This document shows positions 1 to 6,251 of a DNA stretch of 6,296 nt, piece after piece. The translations under genes were made by a program, and so were the position numbers. Position 1 is the stretch's first letter, and every line of letters begins with the position of its first letter. Below the pieces are notes generated by a model. That model saw only the letters and a list, made by a program, of their open reading frames with translations, searched no databases and was not told the DNA's origin. The stretch comes from DASYSA01 sp036003885 (GTDB lineage: Bacteria > Acidobacteriota > Blastocatellia > UBA7656), in the NCBI GenBank assembly GCA_036003885.1, contig DASYSA010000609.1, positions 1 to 6,296 on the forward strand, given 5' to 3'.

Positions 1-1205
1 GGCAATACTACACGGGATCCGAAGATCGAGTCGGGCTGGAGATCGTGAAGAAGTCGGGAGAGGCCTGGCGGGCCGACGTAGAAGTGGGAGAAGGAGAGAT
101 ATGGGGCCTCGACTTCGAGTATTTCTCTCCCCGGCAGTGCGGCAACGATTGCATCTTCTGTTTCTGCAATCAGAATCCGAAGGGCTCACGCGAATCGCTC
201 TTTTTCAAAGATGAGGACACCAGGCTTTCGTTCCTGCATGGCAACTACACGACAATGTCGTCGATCTCAAAGGTGGAGCTGGACCGGATAGTTGAACAGC
301 GGCTATCGCCACAGTACGTATCGGTTCACGCAACCGACCCGGAAGTCAGGCGATATCTGCTCGGCCGCAAACGGCCTGACGATGTGATGGGAAAGTTGCG
401 CTATCTGAACGAACAGGGCATAGAGCTTCACGCTCAAATCGTGCTCTGTCCAACGATCAATGACGGGGAAGTGCTGAGACGAACGATCGAGGACCTGGCT
501 GGTCTCTACCCCGGAATGAAGAGCGTTGCCGTTGTGCCTGTAGTCTTCACCAGCCTGCACAACTACCGCGACCTGATGAAGCCCGTCACCGACGATCTGG
601 CGCGAGATCTGATCAGGGAGATGAAGCCGATTCAACGCAGGTTTCGAGAGCGCTTCGGAACCACATTCGTGTTCCTGGCCGATGAATTCTACCTGCGGGC
701 GGGCCGGCCGGTTCCCGGTCGCGGGCACTACGGCGACTATCCACAAATCGAAGATGGTGTGGGGATGGTGAGGCGATTTATTATCGAGTCACGCAAAGCG
801 CTCGGGCGCGATCTAGCAACGGAGTTCGGCATCAAGCGAGGCTCGCTCCATGGGACGGTTGCTACGGGAGAACTGTTCTACCCGATCCTGGCTGACTTCG
901 TCGAGCAGGTGAACGAACAATGTGAAACGCGGCTCAAAGTGGTGCGCATTCCGAACCGTTTTTTTGGGCAAGAAATTACAGTTGCGGGACTAATGGCAGG
1001 AGGGGATGTCCTTGCGGCGCGAGACTCGGTTCAGGGCGAGTTCTTGATAGTCCCCGAGCAAGCCTGTTTGAAGCAGGGTCGTATTTTCCTCGATGATCTC
1101 AGCCTGGAAGACCTTGGGCGCGAATTGGGCAGGCAGGTTGCTCACAGCGGCCCGTCGCTTAAGAGCATGCTCGAGAATGCCAACCAACTGTCGTCTTTAG
1201 CTTAG
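1..1205 (+). CDS. Radical SAM / DUF512 family iron-sulfur protein, 5'-truncated by the window edge
   Basis: This is the C-terminal 400 residues of a PDZ - radical SAM - DUF512 protein, a cytoplasmic Fe-S oxidoreductase family whose reaction is unknown. The frame is open from base 3. The GTG at 45 is probably an internal valine, because the residues before it (YYTGSEDRVGLEIVKKSGE) read as the end of the PDZ-like region; roughly 40-50 N-terminal residues are probably missing. The CxxxCxxC motif that binds the 4Fe-4S cluster and S-adenosylmethionine is at bases 138-161 (C-GND-C-IF-C), followed by PKGSRESLFFKDED and LSFLHGNYTT. Other family hallmarks are LCPTIND (444-464), DEFYLRAGRPVP (681-716), PQIEDGVGMVRRF (741-779), and in the DUF512 part NRFFGQEITVAGLMAGGDVL (954-1013) and FLDD (1086-1097). 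A further cysteine (165-167) lies two residues after the third cluster cysteine. In Firmicutes relatives often sit beside the GTPase gene der; no such neighbour is visible here. The gene converges on the next one. Family assignment is firm; biochemical role is unknown. Confidence 0.93.
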   Translation, partial: QYYTGSEDRVGLEIVKKSGEAWRADVEVGEGEIWGLDFEYFSPRQCGNDCIFCFCNQNPKGSRESLFFKDEDTRLSFLHGNYTTMSSISKVELDRIVEQRLSPQYVSVHATDPEVRRYLLGRKRPDDVMGKLRYLNEQGIELHAQIVLCPTINDGEVLRRTIEDLAGLYPGMKSVAVVPVVFTSLHNYRDLMKPVTDDLARDLIREMKPIQRRFRERFGTTFVFLADEFYLRAGRPVPGRGHYGDYPQIEDGVGMVRRFIIESRKALGRDLATEFGIKRGSLHGTVATGELFYPILADFVEQVNEQCETRLKVVRIPNRFFGQEITVAGLMAGGDVLAARDSVQGEFLIVPEQACLKQGRIFLDDLSLEDLGRELGRQVAHSGPSLKSMLENANQLSSLA

Positions 1206-1285
1206 AGTCCGGGACTCCGAGAAGGCGTAGCCTCGAAGGCTGGGCCCATTCGGTTGCCCCTGCGCTAGTCCGATATCTAAGCTTC
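1205..1285. other. Convergent intergenic junction with small hairpins
   Basis: About 80 bases separate two genes that end towards each other. A perfect dyad GAGTCC-g-GGACTC lies at 1205-1217, overlapping the last base of the DUF512 stop codon. A second short hairpin, AGGC-gta-GCCT, is at 1223-1233, and an 8-base palindrome TGGGCCCA is at 1241-1248. The hexamer GAAGGC occurs at 1221 and again at 1235. The position suits a bidirectional terminator, but the stems are only 4-6 base pairs and no T-run follows on either strand, so a canonical intrinsic terminator is not supported. Factor-dependent termination is equally possible. Confidence 0.3.
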
Positions 1286-2179
1286 TCAAAGCCTTCTGAC
1301 GACAGCCATATTGAACGATTCCGGTGGGAATGGCTCGTTGAACAGAAACGTCCCCAGGTCCATAACCCATTCGGACGATAGGGATCCGCTTGGAGCGTCC
1401 ACGACAAGTGCGAGCTTGTAGGAATGGGGCAGCGTCAGACGGCCTTCCTTTCCGAAGCCAGAGAATTCTTCAACCAGCGTATAGCGTGTTTCTCTTTGAC
1501 CTGCGGATAGCTCCGGCGCGCCCCCCATTTGAGCTTGTATAATACGGCGGAATTCGGTCCGGACGTGCTGATAATTCTGCGCGTCAAAGAAGATGGTAAT
1601 TCGGAGGTCAGAGCCTCCGCGCGGGATTAGCCTGAGCGTCTCTAGCAAACGGTCGCCGATCTTCTTCTCGCCTCCATACTCAAGCTTCGGTGCCCTGTCC
1701 TTGAGGTTCAGCAGCGCCCACGCAGTCGTCAGCGTTCCGCCGAGTACGCCGTGCTTGAGGATGGTATCGTGAGCCAGAAGGAAGTCGCCCAGCACTGACC
1801 TGCGTCCAGGTGCGATCGCCCCCACTGTGACCGTCTTTCCATCGAACCCCACTTTTTCATGAGGATAGTGAAGTGCCTCGAAGGCCATTGCGATCATGAG
1901 CTTGTCGCCCTCGGATGCTATCACAGCTCGTCCTTCAACGCTGTTTGTTCCCCTCGGGCGAAATGTAGCTTTCGAGGTTCCCGTTGCCCTGAAGCTTCTG
2001 ACCGACGCCCGAGCCGCTGGCGAGCCTATGGAGTCCAGATGCCTGGCTACCAACTCCTCAGGCGCCATCTTTTCCTCAGACAACGCGCTGGATGGTGTCC
2101 ACGGAACTGGCCAGAGCAAGAGGCCGATGCTGAAAGCAGCCAAAGCCCGACTGGGAGCATGAATCAGGCTCTTCTTCAT
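1286..2179 (-). CDS. Exported protein of unknown function, LolA-like in character
   Basis: This 297-residue protein has no function I can name. It begins with a Sec-type signal peptide: basic MKKSLIHAPSR, a hydrophobic stretch at about residues 12-27, and likely cleavage near 32-34 (SSALS before EEK). There is no lipobox cysteine, so it should be a soluble periplasmic or secreted protein. The mature part starts with a short helix (PEELVARHLDSIG, 40-52), then alternating beta-like segments including GFDGKTV (111-117), ITIFFDAQNYQHVRTEF (194-210) and RYTLVEEFSGFG (232-243). It ends with a tryptophan- and phenylalanine-containing segment (EWVMDLGTFLFNEPF, 270-284). This pattern resembles LolA/LolB-type lipoprotein-carrier folds and uncharacterised Acidobacteriota proteins of similar length; the resemblance is by eye only. 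The start is supported by a strong upstream ribosome-binding site, and a good promoter lies farther upstream. It is divergent from the outer-membrane receptor and convergent with the DUF512 gene, so it is probably monocistronic. That it is a real gene is firm; its role is not. Confidence 0.85.
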   Translation of the reverse strand: MKKSLIHAPSRALAAFSIGLLLWPVPWTPSSALSEEKMAPEELVARHLDSIGSPAARASVRSFRATGTSKATFRPRGTNSVEGRAVIASEGDKLMIAMAFEALHYPHEKVGFDGKTVTVGAIAPGRRSVLGDFLLAHDTILKHGVLGGTLTTAWALLNLKDRAPKLEYGGEKKIGDRLLETLRLIPRGGSDLRITIFFDAQNYQHVRTEFRRIIQAQMGGAPELSAGQRETRYTLVEEFSGFGKEGRLTLPHSYKLALVVDAPSGSLSSEWVMDLGTFLFNEPFPPESFNMAVVRRL

Positions 2180-2185
2180 TTTTCA

Positions 2186-2195
2186 CCTTCCTCCC
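2186..2195 (-). promoter_or_regulatory. Ribosome-binding site of the LolA-like exported protein gene
   Basis: Read on the minus strand this is GGGAGGAAGG. The GGAGG core ends 10 bases before the ATG at 2179-2177, and the overlapping AGG of AAGG lies 6 bases before it. It supports this ATG as the start, which also places the signal peptide exactly at the N-terminus. Confidence 0.75.
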
Positions 2196-2199
2196 GTTC

Positions 2200-2243
2200 C
2201 GAACACCTCGATGCCACGATCATCGTGTTCGACAGACGGTCGA
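2200..2243 (-). promoter_or_regulatory. Dyad-rich 5' leader / possible operator of the minus-strand gene
   Basis: Three inverted repeats are packed between the predicted promoter and the ribosome-binding site. CACGAT-c-ATCGTG is a perfect dyad at 2215-2227. CGAACAC (2200-2206) pairs with GTGTTCG (2225-2231) over an 18-base gap. TCGAC-agacg-GTCGA forms a 5-base-pair hairpin at 2229-2243. The first two share bases 2225-2227 and the last two share 2229-2231, so in RNA they could not all form at once. The outer 7-base-pair stem ends only 4 bases before the Shine-Dalgarno run. The region could be a protein-binding operator or an mRNA leader structure; it does not match any riboswitch I recognise. 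The repeats are visible in the sequence; the regulatory role is inference. Confidence 0.35.
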
Positions 2244-2256
2244 TACACGCTGCAGG

Positions 2257-2285
2257 ATTATAGAAACAAGTAGACTCTGCTGCAA
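2257..2285 (-). promoter_or_regulatory. Sigma70-type promoter for the minus-strand exported protein gene
   Basis: On the minus strand a perfect -10 hexamer TATAAT (2262-2257) is preceded, at the optimal 17-base spacing, by TTGCAG (2285-2280), which keeps the TTG of the -35 consensus. Transcription would begin near base 2250, giving a leader of about 70 bases before the ATG at 2179. The -10 is as good as possible; the -35 is moderate (3 of 6). No start site is demonstrated. Confidence 0.55.
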
Positions 2286-2553
2286 CCTGGCATGCATGCT
2301 TGTGTGATCCGCAACTACAGTTCGTTTCACTTGCGCATAAGCAGAAGATGATACATGATTGGTCGTCATTCAGGCTCACTTTCTGGCAAGGAATTCAATC
2401 CGTCAAAGGGAGGCGCTGCATTTTGCGTTCCTGCCAGGTATATGGTTCGACCCAAAGTAAGCCGCCAATCAAGGATTCAAGACGATCATAGGGACTGGCA
2501 ACGGCTAGTGCGACGACGGACGAATCCTGCCTTGAACGCGGCTAAACAACTAT
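2286..2553. other. Right half of the divergent intergenic region, no gene seen
   Basis: This stretch separates the minus-strand promoter from the receptor gene and shows no credible coding sequence. A 10-base perfect palindrome GCATGCATGC is at 2290-2299, just upstream of the minus-strand -35. A weak 7-base inverted repeat, AGGATTC (2472-2478) with GAATCCT (2522-2528), lies ahead of the receptor. The receptor's promoter should be here, but no -35/-10 pair with proper spacing stands out: TTGCGC (2331) with CATGAT (2354) is the best-spaced pair and is poor. The region may use an alternative sigma factor or an activator. Confidence 0.5.
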
Positions 2554-2555
2554 AT

Positions 2556-2563
2556 GGAGGAAG
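2556..2563 (+). promoter_or_regulatory. Ribosome-binding site that decides the receptor start
   Basis: GGAGGAAG is an excellent Shine-Dalgarno sequence, with GGAGG (2556-2560) ending 8 bases before the ATG at 2569. It overlaps an upstream in-frame ATG at 2554, which therefore cannot use it. Starting at 2569 gives a normal signal peptide, whereas starting at 2554 would add the acidic MEEER in front of it. Confidence 0.85.
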
Positions 2564-2568
2564 AAAGA

Positions 2569-5500
2569 ATGAGGATTTCAAATAGGTGCATTTCGCTCGC
2601 GCTCACCCTCTTTCTGGTAGCCGGCCTGGCGGTGGGGCAAAACCCGCTCGGCCGTTTAGCCGGCTCGGTTCGCGACCCAAAGGGCGCGGTGGTATCCGGA
2701 GCGAAGATTACACTCACCCGCGAAACCACTGGCCAACAACAGACGACTTCGACGAACGGCGAAGGAGGCTTTGGCTTTCCGCAACTGTCTCCAGGATTTT
2801 ACACGGTCAAGATTGAGATGACCGGCTTTAAGACCGCCTCTTACGTTGAAGTGAAGGTAGACCCGGGGCAGGAATACTCCCTGACGATCACGCTCGAGGT
2901 CGGCGGAGCTGATGAAACGGTCCAGGTTAGTGCGGGCGCGGACCTGGTTAACACAACATCAGCGGAACTCAACAATACCGTAGCCCAACGCCAGATTCTT
3001 GATTTACCGCTCAATGGACGAAATCCAATTGAGCTGATCCGCTTGCAGGCCGGGGTCGTCGGCATTCCAACGCGGACGAACACCGCAATCAATGGCGGGC
3101 GCCCAACGTGGACAGAGATCACCCAGGATGGGATCAATATTCAGGACAACTTCATTCGCACCAACTCGCTCGATTTCGTCCCGAATCGTCCCACTTCAGA
3201 CAGTATCGGTGAATTCACAATAACGACCAACACTCAAGGGGCCGATGCCGCGGGTGGTGCTTCGCAGGTCAAGCTGGTCACTCCTTCCGGCACCAACGAA
3301 TTCCATGGTAGTCTCTTCGAGTTCAATCGGAACTCGGCGCTTTCGGCAAACAGTTGGTTCAACAACACGTCAGCCGTCGCACGCCCCTTCCTCAATCGCA
3401 ACCAGTTTGGGGGACGGATCGGAGGACCGGTTCGGGCAGGCAGACTCAAAGACAAACTCTTCTTCTTCGGCTACTACGAGGGTTTCCGCCAAGTCGTTCA
3501 GGCCGTGCAGAATAATACGATACCGGCAAATAACGATTTCCTTACAGGGGTCTTCAGATATGTGCAGCCCAACACGACGACCGTACAAACGGTGAATGTT
3601 CTGAGTCTCCTGCCGGGTGTGACGCTGGATCAGAAAGTGAAGGCCCTAATTCTCGACCGGGCTCCCGCAGCCTCAAACGTCAATAACTTTGACGTAGGCA
3701 ACTCGACAGCTGATCGTATTCTGAACACTGCGGGCTTCAGGTTCCGGCAGTCCCGTCTGACGACCCGAAACTACTTCGGGTTCCGCACCGACTACCAACT
3801 CACTGACGCCCATCGGTTCGAGTTCATCTTTACGCGGTTGACCGACGTGGACGATCGCCCCGACCTGGACGCGATCTCCATCCCGAGGCCAAAGATCTTC
3901 ACCGATGCAACGACCAAACTGATCGTAGGCGCGTGGCGCTGGTCAGCTACACCACACCTCTCGAACGAGTTGCGCATCGGCGCGAATCTGGCGCCGGTCT
4001 CGTTCGACAGCAGCGTGGACTATAGTGGGATCATTTTCGGTGTGCCATTTATCACCAACCGCGAGGTGACTTTCCAGCCCCAGGGACGCGACACCAGGAC
4101 GCGCCAGTTCATTGACAACGCTTCCTACGTCACTGGTGAGCACTCTTTTCAGTTTGGAGGGAGCCTTCAACAGGTCCGCGTCAATCCCTTTAACTTTGCC
4201 GGGCGATTCCCCAGTGTAGGGTTCGGCTTTAGCGTTGCCGCTCCGGCCAGTATCCAGTTGACCGCCGCGAACTTCCCGGGTGGCATTAGCGCCACCGACC
4301 TGGCCAATGCCAATTCACTCAGGTCGTTTCTGGGCGGCGTAATCAATACGGTTTCCCAGTCGTTTCAGGTAAAGGACAAGACTTCCGGCTTTGTCGCGGG
4401 CATCCCGGAGGACCGCAACTTCAGCTTGAACGATTATGCATTCTACGTCCAGGACAACTGGCGGTTGAGGCCCAATCTGACCCTGAGGTTAGGAGTGAAG
4501 TGGGAGTACTTCGGCCCGCTGATCGAGGATAATGATCTCAGTCTGCTTCCGGTCTTGGGGGGACGCAGTCCTCAGGAGGCATTGCTTGACCCGAACGGCA
4601 CAGTCGATTTCGTGAAGGGGCAGTTTTACAAAAAAGACCTCAACAACTTCGCGCCGTCACTAGGCATTGCGTGGGATCCGTTTAAGAATGGCAAGACCTC
4701 GATTCGCGCCGGTTATACCGTGGCGTACGTCAACGAGGAAACGATTCGGGTCGCGCAGGGCGCTTCGGCCAACAATGCTGGCCTAGCCTCATCGAACAAC
4801 CTGGTTAACCTGTTCACCACCGTCAATGGGGGGGTTCCGGTAGTGCCTGCGCCCGCGTTCAAGGTGCCACGCACGTACGCGGATCAGCTCGCACTCGCTC
4901 CGCTCGCGGCAGCCTACACGATCGATCCGAACCTCAAGCAACCCTATGTTCACCAGATCAGTCTCAGCGTCCAGCGCGAGATTGGCCTGGATACTGCTGT
5001 TGAGGCTCGCTACGTCGGCACGCTGGGAAGGAAGGTATGGCAAGCGGTCGACCTTAACCAAATCAAGATAAGTAGCGCCTACCTCGAGGACTTTCTCCGA
5101 GCCCGCAGCAATGGGTTCCTAGCGCTCGCTCGACCAGGCGGTACATTCAATCCTGCCTTCAACGCGGCCATCCCTGGCAGCCAGCAGTTGACGGTGATTC
5201 CGACAATCGGAGGTGGGGCACTTACCAATGCTACCGTCAGAAGCTTGATCCAGACCGGGCAGCCGGGCTCCCTGGCAGAGACCTACATCAACAGCCGATT
5301 TGCGGGGGCAAATGCCCTCTTTTTGCCTAATCCGGGTATTGGCGTAGCGGACCTTGTGGGCAATGGTGCGGAAACCGATTATCACGCATTCCAGGGAGAA
5401 GTGCGCCGCCGCCTGAAGAATGGGATCACGGGGCAGATGAACTATACGTTCAGCAAGGTGCTGACGAACTCGTCCGGCACGGGCCAGACGAGATTTGAGC

Positions 5501-6192
5501 CGTTTCTGGACAATGCACGGCCAGAACTCGAGCGGTCGCGTGCCGAGTTCGATATAACGCATAACATCAACGCTAATCTCATTGTCGAGTTGCCGTTCGG
5601 GAAAGGAAAACGGTTCCTGACTAGTAACAATGTGCTCGACCGGGTTGTAGGTGGATGGCAGGTAAGCTCGATTATCCACTGGCAGAGCGGAGCCCCGATC
5701 TCGATTCTGTCGGGGCGTGGGACCTTCAACCGCGGTGGCCGTTCGGGCAACAATGGAGCTAATACAGGCCTGAGCGCCGCCGAGATCAAGGCGTTGTTTG
5801 GAATTCGCAAGCTTCCCGATGGACGGGTCTTTTACATCGATCCAAAAGTCATTGATCCGGCTACCGGACGCGCCGTTGGCGATGATAACCTAAACAACTC
5901 GGCCGGCTTCGCGAGTCAGGTGTTCTTCAACCCGATTACGGGTACCCTTGGCGCACTGCAGCGTCTGCAGTTCGATGGCCCGGCCCAGGTCGCGTGGGAC
6001 TTTTCACTTGTAAAACGGACAAGGATAACCGAGCGCGTCAACTCCGAGCTCAGGGCTGAGTTTTTCAACGTCCTCAATCACCCCGGCTTCTTTGTGGGTG
6101 ATCAGGGAATCAACAGCACACAGTTCGGGCGCATCACCGGCCTGAATCAGGCTGCACGCATCGTTCAGCTTGCACTTAAGGTCGACTTCTAG
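2569..6192 (+). CDS. Oar-like TonB-dependent outer-membrane receptor with carboxypeptidase-regulatory-like domain
   Basis: This 1,207-residue protein is predicted to be an outer-membrane beta-barrel that takes up, or interacts with, an unknown large ligand. Residues 1-23 are a signal peptide, with cleavage likely after AVG before QNP. Residues 28-111 form a carboxypeptidase-regulatory-like beta-sandwich (GSVRDPKGAVVSGAKITL, then GGFGFPQLSPGFYTVKIEMT). DETVQV (115-120) is a possible TonB box. A plug domain at about 118-240 contains DLPLNGRN (145-152), ITQDGINIQ and an SIGEFTITTNT segment. The barrel begins near FHGSLFEFNRN (245-255) and includes KDKLFFFGYYEG (294-305), NDYAFYVQDNWRLRPNLTLR around 622-641, and RAEFFNVLNHPGF (1162-1174). 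It ends with a terminal phenylalanine, as expected for recognition by the BAM assembly machinery. The mature chain has no cysteine. Length and order match the Acidobacteriota Oar-like family, with no frameshift or truncation. It appears monocistronic, followed by a strong hairpin. Family call is confident; the substrate cannot be read from sequence. Confidence 0.95.
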   Translation: MRISNRCISLALTLFLVAGLAVGQNPLGRLAGSVRDPKGAVVSGAKITLTRETTGQQQTTSTNGEGGFGFPQLSPGFYTVKIEMTGFKTASYVEVKVDPGQEYSLTITLEVGGADETVQVSAGADLVNTTSAELNNTVAQRQILDLPLNGRNPIELIRLQAGVVGIPTRTNTAINGGRPTWTEITQDGINIQDNFIRTNSLDFVPNRPTSDSIGEFTITTNTQGADAAGGASQVKLVTPSGTNEFHGSLFEFNRNSALSANSWFNNTSAVARPFLNRNQFGGRIGGPVRAGRLKDKLFFFGYYEGFRQVVQAVQNNTIPANNDFLTGVFRYVQPNTTTVQTVNVLSLLPGVTLDQKVKALILDRAPAASNVNNFDVGNSTADRILNTAGFRFRQSRLTTRNYFGFRTDYQLTDAHRFEFIFTRLTDVDDRPDLDAISIPRPKIFTDATTKLIVGAWRWSATPHLSNELRIGANLAPVSFDSSVDYSGIIFGVPFITNREVTFQPQGRDTRTRQFIDNASYVTGEHSFQFGGSLQQVRVNPFNFAGRFPSVGFGFSVAAPASIQLTAANFPGGISATDLANANSLRSFLGGVINTVSQSFQVKDKTSGFVAGIPEDRNFSLNDYAFYVQDNWRLRPNLTLRLGVKWEYFGPLIEDNDLSLLPVLGGRSPQEALLDPNGTVDFVKGQFYKKDLNNFAPSLGIAWDPFKNGKTSIRAGYTVAYVNEETIRVAQGASANNAGLASSNNLVNLFTTVNGGVPVVPAPAFKVPRTYADQLALAPLAAAYTIDPNLKQPYVHQISLSVQREIGLDTAVEARYVGTLGRKVWQAVDLNQIKISSAYLEDFLRARSNGFLALARPGGTFNPAFNAAIPGSQQLTVIPTIGGGALTNATVRSLIQTGQPGSLAETYINSRFAGANALFLPNPGIGVADLVGNGAETDYHAFQGEVRRRLKNGITGQMNYTFSKVLTNSSGTGQTRFEPFLDNARPELERSRAEFDITHNINANLIVELPFGKGKRFLTSNNVLDRVVGGWQVSSIIHWQSGAPISILSGRGTFNRGGRSGNNGANTGLSAAEIKALFGIRKLPDGRVFYIDPKVIDPATGRAVGDDNLNNSAGFASQVFFNPITGTLGALQRLQFDGPAQVAWDFSLVKRTRITERVNSELRAEFFNVLNHPGFFVGDQGINSTQFGRITGLNQAARIVQLALKVDF

Positions 6193-6213
6193 CATTGCGG
6201 TTCCGTTTTCGGC

Positions 6214-6251
6214 GGACTCAGTCAGGATTGCCCGGCAACCTGACTGAGTCC
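6214..6251 (+). terminator. Strong hairpin terminator downstream of the receptor gene
   Basis: GGACTCAGTCAGG (6214-6226) pairs perfectly with CCTGACTGAGTCC (6239-6251), giving a 13-base-pair stem. After one bulged A (6227) the helix continues as TTGC/GCAA (6228-6231 with 6235-6238), closing on a 3-base CCG loop. The stem starts 21 bases after the stop codon of the receptor. The downstream run TTCTCCTCT is pyrimidine-rich but is not a true T-tract, so termination may be imperfect or the hairpin may mainly protect the mRNA 3' end. Confidence 0.75.

Noticed and set aside
303..746. 147-codon open frame on the minus strand
   Set aside because: It is antisense to the conserved radical-SAM core of the DUF512 gene and shows no recognisable protein features.
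1859..2263. Two plus-strand open frames (1859-2263 and 1896-2162) across the start of the exported protein gene
   Set aside because: The opposite strand carries a signal peptide, ribosome-binding site and promoter; these frames have none.
2331..2359. Possible plus-strand promoter TTGCGC - 17 bases - CATGAT
   Set aside because: Spacing is right but the -10 matches only 4 of 6 and the -35 only 3 of 6; a pair of this quality is expected by chance.
2176..2379. 67-codon minus-strand frame in the divergent region, which might be a small gene
   Set aside because: It is cysteine-rich in a random-looking way, lacks a ribosome-binding site, and covers the predicted promoter and leader of the real gene.
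2423..2444. TTGCGT and TATATG upstream of the receptor as a promoter
   Set aside because: The spacing is 10 bases, too short for sigma70 polymerase.
2496..2515. CTGGCA...GTGC resembling a sigma54 -24/-12 element
   Set aside because: The GG and GC pairs are 11 rather than 10 bases apart and the -12 part lacks TTGC.
2355..2585. 76-codon plus-strand frame that would overlap the receptor start
   Set aside because: No Shine-Dalgarno sequence precedes it, the residues look like translated non-coding DNA, and it overlaps the receptor's own start signals.
5119..5679. 186-codon open frame on the minus strand
   Set aside because: It lies wholly inside and antisense to the well-supported receptor gene, has no signal, domain or ribosome-binding site, and its composition is that of a shadow frame.
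6004..6195. 63-codon minus-strand frame at the end of the receptor gene
   Set aside because: It is antisense to the conserved C-terminal barrel strands and has no ribosome-binding site upstream.
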